Origin: Streptomyces griseocarneus
GTDB lineage: Bacteria > Actinomycetota > Actinomycetes > Streptomycetales > Streptomycetaceae
Length of the DNA stretch: 64,000 bases
Direction of reading: 5' to 3'
NCBI RefSeq assembly: GCF_014655595.1
Contig: NZ_BNBL01000001.1
Location: 1,218,310-1,282,309, forward strand
Under the pieces are notes generated by a model. The model searched no databases, was not told the origin of the DNA, and saw nothing but the letters and a program-made list of their open reading frames with translations. Within the stretch, counting starts at the first letter, position 1; each line of letters begins with the position of its first letter. Both the position numbers and the translations under genes were made by a program. This document shows, one piece after another, positions 27,637-37,500 of the stretch.

Positions 27637-28056
27637 ATGGGAACCAGCCTCATGGACGCGGAATTGCAATTCACTGAAGGAGTGCCAGAGGACCAAGCAT
27701 CGGCATTTGAGGACAAGCTCCGGGCCGCCGGCTTCGACATCATTCGAACGCGTGGCGGTCTAGTCGAGGCAGTCCCTTGGCTCGTCCTTATCAGCTTGCC
27801 GCTGCAATCATTTCTGAGCAACGCCGGTGAAGATGCCTATCAAGCCCTCAAGAAGGCGGTACGAGACCTTATCAAGCCAAAGATCGACGCTGAGAACTCG
27901 GCCATACTGGAGGATGGCCTATCGGGAATTCAGGTTATCTTGGAGTCGGACCTCCCCGAGAGTGCCTACCAGCAGCTGCGCGAGCTAGATTTTCGACAAT
28001 TCTCAAGTGGATCCCTTCGTTACGACCGAAATAAGCACCTCTGGCGGCTCGGATAA
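27637..28056 (+). CDS. Small conserved-type protein of TPR-CHAT operon
   Basis: 139 residues; ATG 27637 with a strong ACTGGAGGGG ribosome site. The N-terminal half is a small alpha/beta unit (AELQFTEGVPEDQASAFEDK, then AGFDIIRTRGGLVEAV). PWLVLISLPLQSFLSNAGED is hydrophobic but ends in an amphipathic helix (AYQALKKAVRDLIKPK), so it may touch membrane or protein. It resembles the small constant components seen next to effector genes in bacterial conflict systems, but I cannot name a family. Sits 77 bases ahead of the TPR-CHAT gene. Confidence 0.6.
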   Translation: MGTSLMDAELQFTEGVPEDQASAFEDKLRAAGFDIIRTRGGLVEAVPWLVLISLPLQSFLSNAGEDAYQALKKAVRDLIKPKIDAENSAILEDGLSGIQVILESDLPESAYQQLRELDFRQFSSGSLRYDRNKHLWRLG

Positions 28057-28133
28057 GACGAGTACATCGGGAACCTTCCGCGAATACATGGGGCCGGCTC
28101 CCTAGATTCATTCGTCAGGAGGGGGATTAGGAG

Positions 28134-31055
28134 ATGACCGAGAAAGACTTTGCGGATCGCAGCTTCACTACGGAAGATCCGAAGGACGTTGCCCGCCTGG
28201 AATGCATTCTCAATGACGCCTCTATGCCCCCCGCTGAGCGTGGTCGCGAGCTGCTTACCCTTGCGGTCGACCTGACCAGGCATAACCGGAGCCTTGAGAC
28301 CGCTTCTGACGCCCTGACGGCTTGCGCCTTCATTGTCCGCAATATTCCCGAAGTGCAGAGTTCGCTACACCTCCTCCGCGGCGAGATAGCCAGCAAGCAA
28401 AACAGGATAAGGGCAGCAAGGAAGAGCGCGAAGCGGGCTCTCACGCTAGCCAAAATATCAAAAGATGCAAAGGGACAGATTAAGGCATATCTACAACTCT
28501 CGGAATTGGCCTTCCGGGAGGGTCATGAAGAATCTGGACGGCGGCGCATCGGAAAGGGCCTTGATCTCGCCGCAAAGATCAAGGATCCTTATTTGCAGTA
28601 CTACGGCCACCAGCTATTGGGGAAGCAAGCCTTCGATAGGGGAAATTGGCAAGAGTCAAAGGATCACTCAGAGCAGGCGGTTGAATCTGCAACTGCGGTG
28701 GGTGACCCAGAAGTGCTTGCTAACGCCTTTTATTTGCGGGGGATGGCCGCTTACGCGGAAGATGATCTCGAGATTGCTCAACGATACGCCGAAGAAGCTC
28801 GTGAGTCGGCTGCGGCTGCCCAAAATCCGTGGACCCAGGCAGAGGCTTACAAACTGCTTGGAGATCTGGCCTTCTGGAGGGGGAATCTCGACGAGTCTCG
28901 AGAAAATGCAGAGCAATCACTCAAGCATGCCATCGCGTCGCGGGATTCGCGGGCACGGGCTCATGCCTATCAGCTGATGGGTGACCTAGCTCGTCAACGC
29001 AGGGACCTTCAGCTAGCCAATAAGTACGCCCAGCAGGCACTGTGGTGTTCTGAGGCGTGCGGAGACAATGAAGCGCAAGCAAGTGCTCACGAACTGCTTG
29101 GTGATCTCGCGCGGAGACGTGGTGAGACGCAAGTGGCTCAGCAGCATGCCATGCGTTCGCTCGCCCTCGCTGAAGGGTCCGGGGATAAACAAAGACAGGC
29201 CAACGCTAATCGGGTTCTCGGAGATCTTGCGTACCTGCAAAGAGATTTCAAGAAGATGATGCAGCATGCCCGGAGGGCATACTCCCAGGCCCAGGCCGCT
29301 GGTGATCGAGTGGGTCAAGCCAATGCCGAGACACTGATGGCTCGTTCGGCCATCGAAGACGATGATTGGGCCAAAGCACGGATACACGTCGAGCAGGCGA
29401 TTGTCTTGAAGCTAGCTGCCGGAGACGCGGAGGGCACCGCATCAGCGCAAATGATGCTTGGCCACGTGCTGGCTAATGAGGGACCGCAGGTTTGGCCGGA
29501 GGCATTGAAGAATGCTCTTGAGGCGGTACGTGTTCGCGAGCGGCTCCGTGCAGAGCTCGGTAGCGCGGCCGCGGAGCGTGCCCGCTATCTCGCCGCTACC
29601 TGGGAGTGGGATCGGTTGCCACTGCAGTTGGCCTCAGATATTGGTGACGGCTGGGCAGGCTTTGAACTCATGGAGCTAGGTCGAAGCGAGGCACTGGCCG
29701 CGCTTCTTCATCGTTACGCCGGCGGTGAGCAGGAGCTGCCAGATGGAGTGAAGTATCTTCTGGCCGAACTCGAAATTCAACAAGCGATGGCCGAGACGGC
29801 CCTCGGCCCACACATGAGTGGTCGAGAGGCAGGGCTTCCGCATGTTGACCGCCCGTCGGTGGAGGCGCAGATTGCGCAGCTTCACGCGAAGCTCGCTGCC
29901 TTGGCAGGAAACGCATTCCAGCAAGTGTTTACCGGAGTCCAGACCACACCACAAGAACTGCGAAAGCGCATACCACCCGGCGTGCATGTCCTTTTGTTGC
30001 GGCTGTTGCCTGCCAACGGATTGGGTGCACGGTTGCTGTATTCGGTATGGGTGCCGCCAGATGCCAACCAACCTCCAATCATTCGGCAACGGTTCCTATC
30101 CGATGAAGAAGATCGCTGGTTGACTGAACTCACAGCCTCCGGCCCAGGAGGAAGACACACCGCAGGCAGGCGGCTGTTGAGGGATGCCATGCACCCGTGG
30201 CGCCGAGACCTTGCGATGAAATTGCTACCCGATGAGCTTTATGCACTCCTAAGCGACGTCGATCCTGAAAGCGATACTCCAGCACCCACCCTGCTTATCG
30301 CACCGAGCGGAGAGCTATGGGGTGTGCCATTTGCAGCCCTAGACGTGGCTGGTCGTTATCTTCTTGACCGTGCAGCCCTCACGCTGCTGCCATCCTTGCG
30401 CCTATTGCCCGAGGCTTCCACCACCCCCTACGGGGCACATCATCCTGACCGAGCCTTGGCCTATATGGCCGGAGTGGCTGCACAGCCCGAGCGCGAGCAA
30501 CTGCTATACGACTTTGCAGACCGCTTGGAGGAGGTGCTGGACCCAGAGGAGCTGGTGGAGAAGCTGCGCTCCGGTGACCGTTACAAGCTCGCGGTCCTGG
30601 CAGTACATGGGGACGACAAGCTCGGCCTGGAACAGGGCCTCCTGCTGCGAGCCAGGCCCCGCCGTCGCCTGTCGGCCGCGCAACTGCTCGGCCTGCGTCT
30701 GCCCGTGCACCTAGTCCTGGGCTCCTGCTGGTCCGGGCGTCTATCGCCAAATCCGGGTGAGGAGCCGATCGGTCTTCCGACGGTAGCCCTTACCCGCGGC
30801 GCTGTGACACTCACAACCGCGCTATATCCAGTACCCGATAAGGCCACAGGGAGAATCCTTGCTGCCTACTACCAGCAGCTGTCTACCAACATCCCCGCCC
30901 CCCACGCATTGCGCAACAGTCAGCGCAGGTATGTCGCTGATACGTCACGTGGTGCGCTACCCGACGAAAGAGCAGAGCTGGGATCTGCTCCTTGGTATTG
31001 GGCAGGTCTTACGTTGCTGACCACCGCACCGGGGCAGCAGATAGGTAATTTCTGA
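28134..31055 (+). CDS. TPR-CHAT caspase-like protease
   Basis: 973 residues; ATG 28134 behind a GGAGG-containing leader. Residues about 70-480 are tandem TPR-like helical pairs of about 40 residues (repeated AYKLLGDLAFWRGNLDESRE-type units). From about 500 comes a linker, then a CHAT domain: LLIAPSGELWGVPFAALDVA, catalytic His825 in VLAVHGDD and Cys865 in LVLGSCWSGR, then a gated loop and C-terminal WYWAGLTLLT. CHAT proteases are clan CD peptidases; TPR-CHAT proteins are activated by sensors such as the type III-E CRISPR effector and cleave dedicated substrates. GC content is visibly below that of the neighbours, suggesting transfer. The two preceding small genes are candidate partners or substrates. 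Confidence 0.85.
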   Translation: MTEKDFADRSFTTEDPKDVARLECILNDASMPPAERGRELLTLAVDLTRHNRSLETASDALTACAFIVRNIPEVQSSLHLLRGEIASKQNRIRAARKSAKRALTLAKISKDAKGQIKAYLQLSELAFREGHEESGRRRIGKGLDLAAKIKDPYLQYYGHQLLGKQAFDRGNWQESKDHSEQAVESATAVGDPEVLANAFYLRGMAAYAEDDLEIAQRYAEEARESAAAAQNPWTQAEAYKLLGDLAFWRGNLDESRENAEQSLKHAIASRDSRARAHAYQLMGDLARQRRDLQLANKYAQQALWCSEACGDNEAQASAHELLGDLARRRGETQVAQQHAMRSLALAEGSGDKQRQANANRVLGDLAYLQRDFKKMMQHARRAYSQAQAAGDRVGQANAETLMARSAIEDDDWAKARIHVEQAIVLKLAAGDAEGTASAQMMLGHVLANEGPQVWPEALKNALEAVRVRERLRAELGSAAAERARYLAATWEWDRLPLQLASDIGDGWAGFELMELGRSEALAALLHRYAGGEQELPDGVKYLLAELEIQQAMAETALGPHMSGREAGLPHVDRPSVEAQIAQLHAKLAALAGNAFQQVFTGVQTTPQELRKRIPPGVHVLLLRLLPANGLGARLLYSVWVPPDANQPPIIRQRFLSDEEDRWLTELTASGPGGRHTAGRRLLRDAMHPWRRDLAMKLLPDELYALLSDVDPESDTPAPTLLIAPSGELWGVPFAALDVAGRYLLDRAALTLLPSLRLLPEASTTPYGAHHPDRALAYMAGVAAQPEREQLLYDFADRLEEVLDPEELVEKLRSGDRYKLAVLAVHGDDKLGLEQGLLLRARPRRRLSAAQLLGLRLPVHLVLGSCWSGRLSPNPGEEPIGLPTVALTRGAVTLTTALYPVPDKATGRILAAYYQQLSTNIPAPHALRNSQRRYVADTSRGALPDERAELGSAPWYWAGLTLLTTAPGQQIGNF

Positions 31056-31162
31056 TGCCAACCTGATTCCTGTCGAATGAGCAGCATTCCGAGGGTAGCC
31101 GTGGTTCGGTTGCGGGTTCTGGTCAGGTGGTCTACTGTAGCGTCGGCGCTATCGTCGTCTAG
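31056..31162. other. Right edge of TPR-CHAT insert
   Basis: Between the CHAT stop and the flavoprotein fragment no gene is visible. This is where the lower-GC segment ends and oxidoreductase sequence resumes; no terminal inverted repeat or target duplication pairing it with the left edge near 27130 was found by eye. Confidence 0.35.
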
Positions 31163-31489
31163 CTATTTGGTGTTGGGGAGGCCGTTGATCAGCACATGCA
31201 CCAAATTGGCGGCAATGATGGTTTCGGGGTCGGAGCTGGGCATAGAGCTCTCTGAGCGAGTCCGGTAGGCGACTCCCTCGACTTTTTCCTCGCCGATTAA
31301 TTTCACCACCTCGGCAGGCCAAATGGCCGAGATCCTTAGGGTATTGATATCTGTGACCAGCGTGGCATTCATTTCGCGATTCCAGCCGATCAAGGTCACG
31401 GAGGCGCAGCCGGCGGCGCGGAACTCCTTGGCGGCCTCGGCCGCGCTGTCCCCGGCTCCGATGATCACTACCTGCTTGCCCCCGGCACT
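31163..31489 (-). pseudogene. NAD-binding fragment of thioredoxin-reductase-like flavoprotein
   Basis: Minus strand reads GGKQVVIIGAGDSAAEAAKE, then GCASVTLIGWNREMNATLV, the NAD(P)-binding GxGxxA domain of thioredoxin-reductase-like enzymes, and ends HVLINGLPNTK at a stop near 31163. The usual Cys-x-x-Cys and N-terminal FAD domain are not found upstream. At its 5' side it is cut by the IS5-family element at 31490. With the fragment at 26890-27130 it appears to be one disrupted gene. Confidence 0.6.
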
Positions 31490-31554
31490 GAACCTCTTTC
31501 AACCTGTCCCGCGAGGGTGAACGGGCAGGTCAGAGGTGGTGGTTGGTGACACAG

Positions 31555-31612
31555 CAGAGCCCCTTGTCGTTGGGGTGTTGATCTCACTCGACACCGGCGC
31601 CAAGGGGCTCTG
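31555..31612 (+). promoter_or_regulatory. Hairpin covering transposase ribosome site
   Basis: CAGAGCCCCTTG at 31555-31566 pairs perfectly with CAAGGGGCTCTG at 31601-31612 across a 34-base loop. The second arm contains the AAGGGG ribosome site and ends next to the TTG start at 31613. If read through from outside, the hairpin would hide the ribosome site, a known way for IS elements to limit transposase made from external transcripts. Confidence 0.45.
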
Positions 31613-32377
31613 TTGGTTCCGTATCCTGCCATGCTCGACGTCCCCTACGAGCTGGTCGAGCATGTCTCGTGGCTGATCCATGCCCGCCGGCGTGAGCTGA
31701 AGTCGCCGTGGCGGAGGCTGGGTTGTTTCAGGCAGGCCCTGCTGGTGCTGGCGCATCTGCGGAAGAACGAGACGTTCGCGCAGGTCGGGGCCGGTTTCGG
31801 AGTGTCGGAGTCCACCGCCTGGCGGTACGTGGACGAGACCCTCGAGGTCCTGGCCGCGTGGGCCCCGGGCCTGCGCGAGGCTCTGGTGGGCCTGGGTGAG
31901 GGGGACTTCGTCGTCGTTGACGGCACGCTGATCCCGACCGACCGCATCAGGGTGGACGAACCGTACTACTCGCAGAAGCACAAGAAACACGGCATGAACG
32001 TCCAGGTCGTCGCCCGCCCGGACGGCACACCGCTGTGGTTCTCCCCCGCGCTGCCCGGGCGCACGCATGACCTGACCGCCGCCCGCGCGCACGGCATCGT
32101 CCTGGCCTGCCTCACCAGAGAAATCCTCGTTCTGGCCGACCGGGCCTACCAGGGTGCCGGCGCCACCGTCCGTACTCCGTACTACGGGCACCGCGAACTC
32201 CCCGACCACTACCAGCGGTTCAACCGCGTCCACGCGCGACTCCGGGCGCCGGGCGAACGCGCCTTCGCCCGGCTGAAGTCCTGGCGCATCCTCCGCCGGG
32301 CCCGATGCTCCACCAACCGCATCAGCCGCATCGTGCAGGCCGTCCACGCCCTTCTGACCTGCGGCTATTCAGGATGA
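31613..32377 (+). CDS. IS5-family DDE transposase
   Basis: 254 residues from a TTG at 31613 (ATG 31631 is an alternative). It has the DDE_4/Harbinger-like layout: SESTAWRYVDETLEVL HTH region, VVVDGTLIPTDRI with the first Asp, VQVVARPDGTPLWFSPALPG, ILVLADRAYQGAGATV with the second Asp, and GERAFARLKSWRILR with the catalytic Glu. The frame is intact, so the element may be active. Confidence 0.85.
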   Translation: MVPYPAMLDVPYELVEHVSWLIHARRRELKSPWRRLGCFRQALLVLAHLRKNETFAQVGAGFGVSESTAWRYVDETLEVLAAWAPGLREALVGLGEGDFVVVDGTLIPTDRIRVDEPYYSQKHKKHGMNVQVVARPDGTPLWFSPALPGRTHDLTAARAHGIVLACLTREILVLADRAYQGAGATVRTPYYGHRELPDHYQRFNRVHARLRAPGERAFARLKSWRILRRARCSTNRISRIVQAVHALLTCGYSG

Positions 32378-32386
32378 AAGAGGTTC

Positions 32387-32949
32387 ACTGACAGCGCTCC
32401 AGTCCGCCCCTGCCGCAGCCATGGTTGCGAGCCGCACACTCGATCACCTACGAGATCGATTTCGTGCCGATTCGCTTTACGTGCCATCTCGACCACAAGA
32501 AGGCCTCGCCGTTGGCGTTCCCTCCTACGTCAACCCGGCCGTCGTGGGTCTCAGGATTGGAGCGACCGTGCTGGCCATTGGTGCTGGCCATCAGAGTATG
32601 GCACCCGCAGAGCCCTGCGTTGACGATGGCGATCGGGCATGCCGTCCAGGGCCAGGCGAAAAGCCTGCCACACGAAGCTGTATTCCCGCTGCAAAACATG
32701 CTGTGACATCTCATCGCTTTGATGCCCTCCCGTATAGATCAGCCTTCGCCTCTTCCCCAGGGCTCTGCCCGGCAAATGAACACGCCACCGTTCAGTCGCA
32801 AGCCCGCGGGTGGCGTAAAAATTCACTACCACCGTAGACTCGGCTGGAAGATGCCTCCCGCCGTCGTGTTGGAACGGCATCCATGGAAAAGTGACACAGC
32901 CAGTCGACGGAGTCGCGCTCGACGACGAGCGCCGAGCGACGGTCTTGGT
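32387..32949. other. Intergenic, probably decayed sequence
   Basis: About 560 bases between the IS and the lipoprotein gene. Several overlapping frames up to 138 codons exist on both strands, but none has a ribosome site or recognisable motif. The first bases beyond the IS continue the frame of the flavoprotein fragment (ADWSAVSAGG) but do not look like the expected FAD domain, so another break is likely here. Confidence 0.35.
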
Positions 32950-34254
32950 TCAGCTGGTAGCGGGGTGAGCTGTAACGGTTCCGTCCTCCTCCATCGTGAG
33001 GCCGGTATAGCCGTTGACCAAGCCCGGGGCCAGGCCGGGGGAGACATTGGCATCGGCGCCGGTGCGGGCGTCGAGTGCGATCGCGCGCCTTTGGGCGGTG
33101 CCGTAGGCTCTGCCGTTCCATACAGCGGTGATCGTCGGGGCGATGCGATTAGCCGCTGCGTCCGGAAGCTGCCAGAGCTGCTTACCTGTTGTGGCGTCGA
33201 CGGCGAATACACGTTTGTCGTCGCTGTAGTTTTTGAAGTCGCCTGAGCAGACGGTTACGGACTTACCGTCATAGGTGCATGTGATGTCGGAGATGTTGTC
33301 AATGTCGTTGAGCACTTTGCCGGTGCGGGCGTCGAGAAACTTCGCGAAGTACCGGCCTTGTGTGTGCTGACGACCGGAATACTGCAGGAGGTTCGGCCCG
33401 GCTGTTGCAGCCCTGACGTAGGTAGCCCCCTCGGGGTCGGCCCAGGCCTGTTCGCCCGTGGCAAGATCGAGGGCCTTGAGGTGACGGTCGCTGTCATCCC
33501 CCTCCAGCACGGTCACCGTGCTGCCGACCACCGCTGTGGCAGCTACATTCTTCTGCCAGAGGGACCGCCGGGTGCGAAGATTCACTGCGTAGGCGGTGGC
33601 TTCGTTGAAGTCGGATCTGGAGACTTGCACAAGGACGATGTCTGAGTGACCGCCGACCACCTTGACCGTCAGATCACCGAAGGCCTTCTGAGCCCACTCA
33701 GGAAGCTGCAGGTTTGTGCTCCATTTTGCGGCAGCGGAGCTTGCGTCGACGACAATGAGTTCCACTGCCCGGGTATCAGGGGTGGTACCGGAGCCGGGGA
33801 TGCGGACTGCGAAGGGGACGGCGACGTCGCCGTTGTCGCTGATGAAGGGCGGCCCGGCGAGTTCCTCGCTAGGAACCGATTGTCTGCTGACCAACGGGTT
33901 TTGTTGGGGGAGGACCGTGGTCACTCGCCCATTGCCGGTGTCGACAGCTTGCAGGTCGTACGGTGAGGCGATAAACGCCCGGGTGTGGTGCAGGGTGATC
34001 GGCGGTCTGCCATGCCACCCCTGCCCGCTTCCGAATGTGGTTCGCTGTGTGCCGTATGCGGCTTCTTTTGGAAGGGGGACGCCGGTCTCGCTGAATGTCT
34101 GAGGTGGATCGTAGCTCTTACGCGTATCTTGTTTACGGTTCGAGGATCCGTCGCCTTCGACCCCGCTGGCCGAAGGGTTGCTGCCGCCGCATCCAGCGAC
34201 GAGCACAGCCGTGCAAGCAGCCGCTGCTGTCATGATGGCACGCCGTAATATCAA
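32950..34254 (-). CDS. PQQ-like beta-propeller lipoprotein
   Basis: 434 residues from a TTG at 34254. It begins MILRRAIMTAAAACTAVLVA with lipobox LVAGC (Cys22), so it is an exported lipoprotein; the shorter ATG start at 34233 would lose the Arg pair. The body has repeated WXXP/PQQ-like blades: DASSAAAKWSTNLQLP, LDLATGEQAWADPEGA, FLDARTGKVLNDIDN, VFAVDATTGKQLWQLPDA. This resembles BamB/PQQ-repeat scaffolds rather than an enzyme; no dehydrogenase residues are obvious. It has its own upstream intergenic region. Confidence 0.8.
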   Translation of the reverse strand: MILRRAIMTAAAACTAVLVAGCGGSNPSASGVEGDGSSNRKQDTRKSYDPPQTFSETGVPLPKEAAYGTQRTTFGSGQGWHGRPPITLHHTRAFIASPYDLQAVDTGNGRVTTVLPQQNPLVSRQSVPSEELAGPPFISDNGDVAVPFAVRIPGSGTTPDTRAVELIVVDASSAAAKWSTNLQLPEWAQKAFGDLTVKVVGGHSDIVLVQVSRSDFNEATAYAVNLRTRRSLWQKNVAATAVVGSTVTVLEGDDSDRHLKALDLATGEQAWADPEGATYVRAATAGPNLLQYSGRQHTQGRYFAKFLDARTGKVLNDIDNISDITCTYDGKSVTVCSGDFKNYSDDKRVFAVDATTGKQLWQLPDAAANRIAPTITAVWNGRAYGTAQRRAIALDARTGADANVSPGLAPGLVNGYTGLTMEEDGTVTAHPATS

Positions 34255-34506
34255 CCTCAGACCCTTCTGAACTCACGTGAGGCCACAAGCCGCACACCAG
34301 CGCTGATCATAGTTCGGTACCTCTGAGCTGGCCGGGGGTAGTTGTCATGCGCCTGTCATGTGATGCGAGCCTCGACTGCGACTCCGAAGGTGGTGCCGCC
34401 AGCCAGGTCGGCAAACACCGCCGAGCCCAGTGTCTTCCCCTGCCTGCGGGGGTGACCTGGAAGAGGGGCACCCCCGCCGACTGTGTGTGATGGACAGAGC
34501 GTGTGT

Positions 34507-37500
34507 TCAGGGTTTCTGGAGCTGCTCGATGATCTGTATGGGGCTCTTTTCCAGTGTGAACCAGTCAGCGACGATGATCCGGCCTGCGTCTTGCGTGTGC
34601 TCAAGTGCGGCGTCTAGCGCCGGCTGGAGGTCGGCGCTGACCAGATCCTGCTCGCACATGTGGAGCGGGTGCTTCGCTACCACGGCGTGGGGACCGCTGC
34701 GCGACGTGAAGACCAGCCCGGGCAGATCCCCGTCAAGGAGAGTGCCCTTGCAGAGATTCTGCAGGCCGGCCAGGGACCGGCGGGCGCGGTCGGTGGAGGT
34801 ACTGGCGAGGCCCCGGGAAAGGACGGTCAGCAGGTCTCCGGCCAGCCGCCAGTCGAGCAGGGGGTGGTAGGCCATATTGGAGTAGTCGCGCAGGCAGCGC
34901 GGGCATGAGGACGTGCAGATCGCCGCGTGTTCCGTGTGCCTCAGTGCGTCCAGGTAGGTATGGACGGCTTGCATGTAGTCGGCGATGACCTGCGGGCTGC
35001 CGAGATGGGTGCTGAAGCCTGCGCCGTTTTCCAGGGCATCGGCAAGGAAGGCATAGGCGACATGGCCGTCTGGGTGTGGTCCGGGGTGGATTCCGGCCAG
35101 CAGTTCCTGTCGGCCGACGTCGAGGAACTGGGCGGCCGCGCTGCGCATGAGGAACGCCAGCGAGTACCAGGCCGCCCGCCTGCCCTGGCTGATGTCGCTG
35201 CCGCAGGCGGGGGGAGCGGGCGTGAGGTTGAGGCGGTAACCGTTCGCCTGGTCGATGGCGGAAGTAGGGCCGAGGAAGAAGAAGTCCGTAGGCAAGACCG
35301 CCCCTAGGGCCACCTGCAGCGGGTCGCCATGGCTCGGGCCTGCGGCATCGGCAGCAAGATACCCGCCCCAGTTGTCTGAGGCGCGGCGCAATGAGAACAG
35401 ATTGCCGTTGTTGTCGTTGACGACGTACCTCTTGCCCGGGCCGGAGTGGACGTGTGCCCCCTCCCAGGAGGTGAAGCGGAGAGCCGAGAGGTCTGCAGCT
35501 GCCCGGGACGAGATGGTGTAGGGGGACCAGGCGAAGACTCCGTCGAAGTCGCGCGGCTTGCTGGCGCGGAACCCGGCGGGTTCCCGCAGGTCGACGACGC
35601 TGTAGTTGTCGGCGTTGCAGAGCGGGCAGGGCCCCTCGCCGGACGGCGTTTCCGCGACGTGGTTGCAGACACGGCACAGGCCCACAGTCTTTGAGTGTTC
35701 CAGTGGTTCAGCGACAGCCTTCGCTCCCCTGGGCGTGGGTTTGAATTCGGTAATGCCAGTGACGGTGAATACCTTGCCGTCCTTGACGACCTCGCCGCCC
35801 GGTGCGAACTGTGAGACGGACATGGCGATGTCACGGTCGATGGTCTCGCCGGGCGGCCAGGGAAACCTCTTTTGCGGGACTTCCAGGTAGAGCTGTCTGA
35901 CGCGGGTGGGGAAGCCGAACATGGGCAGCACGCCCGCATGTGCCAGCCGCTCGCTGAGTTCCTCGGCGCCTGTGGGCTCGCTAGCCACGTCCGTGATGCG
36001 CCGCAGCAGCTTTTCCTGCCATTGCCTGCTGAGGATCTTGGTGGACTGGAGCGGGGTGAAGGCAGTGAGGGCCTGTGCCGTGGCAGTCAGGAGGCCGCTC
36101 TGCTGGGCGAGCCAGTCCTGTACGGCGGGCAGGGCGTCGGCCCAGTCCTGGGCCTTGCCGAATTCGCCGTGCACGCTGGCCGAACCGCCGTGGCGGCCGA
36201 GGTGGCGGAAGGCGAGGCGCAGAATCTCAGCGGCCATGGCCCGTTCCAGGATCTCCGGGCGCTCGAGGGTGAGGTAGGGCGGGGGCGTGGGGTCGTTGGT
36301 GATAGCCGACGGGTTTGCGAAGTAGTGCTCGTCGTGGCTGCGGCCCCGGCAGATGGTGAGGGCGGCGGCGACGGGGGAGGACCGGCGGCCGGCGCGTCCG
36401 ACCCGCTGCTGGTAGTTGAAGCGGCTGGGCGGCATGTTGGCCATCAGGACGGCGGAGAGCGGCCCGATGTCTACGCCGGCTTCCATGGTGGTGGTGACGG
36501 ACAGGAGGTCGATCCCGTGCACGAGAGGGACTTCGGGCGGGTCGCTGAGGAAGACTTGCTGGAAGCGGGCTTGGCGGGACTGGGCTTCGATGCGCTCGGT
36601 CTGGCCGGTCAGCTCGGCGCAGTTCAGGCGGAAGGCGGCTCGGTCGCTGGCGGCCTTCCAGGCGTAGTAGTCGTTTTCTTCGGGGTTATCGTCGGGCACT
36701 GGCTGGGTGGGGAGCTCGCTGCGGCATCGCGTGCAGATTCCGGCGCTGGGTGTGAGGTGCCGGCGTCCGCAGTGGGGACACGTCCAGGAGTGGCGAGGGG
36801 AGGGCTGTACGGCCGTCTTCCGCGGATCGATGAGGTATTCGCGTACTGTGTCGCTGCCCCAGGCCGCCTCCGCTGCGGCCTGTACGTCGTCGAGGTCCAT
36901 GCCCCGGTACTCTGCAACGCTCTTCCAGTAGTCCCGCAGCCGTGCCGGGGGCTTGTCCCTGGGGTCGCGGAGATTGAAGAAGCGGCGGAGCTCGGCAAGG
37001 ATCCGCAGGCTTGCGCGGCCGAGCCCGTCAGGGTCCGTTGTGACCGACGCGGGGGTGACCGAGCCCATGCCGAGGGACTCGATGTCGCGGCCGGCGCCGG
37101 AGAAGAGGGCTTCGAGGGTGTTTTCCAGGAGCCCGTCCTCGGAGCTGAGGGCGGCTTTCTGAGCGTCTGAGGTACCTGCCTGGAGCGCGGGAGGCTGTTG
37201 CCCCCAGTCGAAGAATTCGTGCCAGGCCCGGTCCCCGATGCGCTGCGCGCTCGGCTTCGGGCCTGCGGGATTGACTCCGAGGGAGAGCAGGCGCGTGTTG
37301 ACGTTCACCTTGGCCAGGGAGTCGAGTGTGGGAGGGGACGAGAGTCGTGCTTCCGCCACGGCAGCTGCAGGTTCATCGTCATCCATCAGTGCCACACGCA
37401 GGGCGTCCAGATCGCTCTTGTTGCGCGCGCCGAGACGCTTGATCGCGGCGGTGGTCTCTTCGGACCGCATTCCCCGTGCATGGGCGCGGACGGCAGCCAC

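Larger units (their letters stand above)
31490..32386 (+). mobile_element. IS5-family insertion sequence, 897 bp
   Basis: Terminal inverted repeats GAACCTCTTTCAACCTG (31490-31506) and its complement at 32370-32386 match at 16 of 17 positions. A 3-bp direct repeat ACT flanks both ends (31487-31489 and 32387-32389), a target duplication implying insertion by transposition. One intact transposase fills the element. It lies at the edge of the disrupted flavoprotein gene. Confidence 0.85.
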
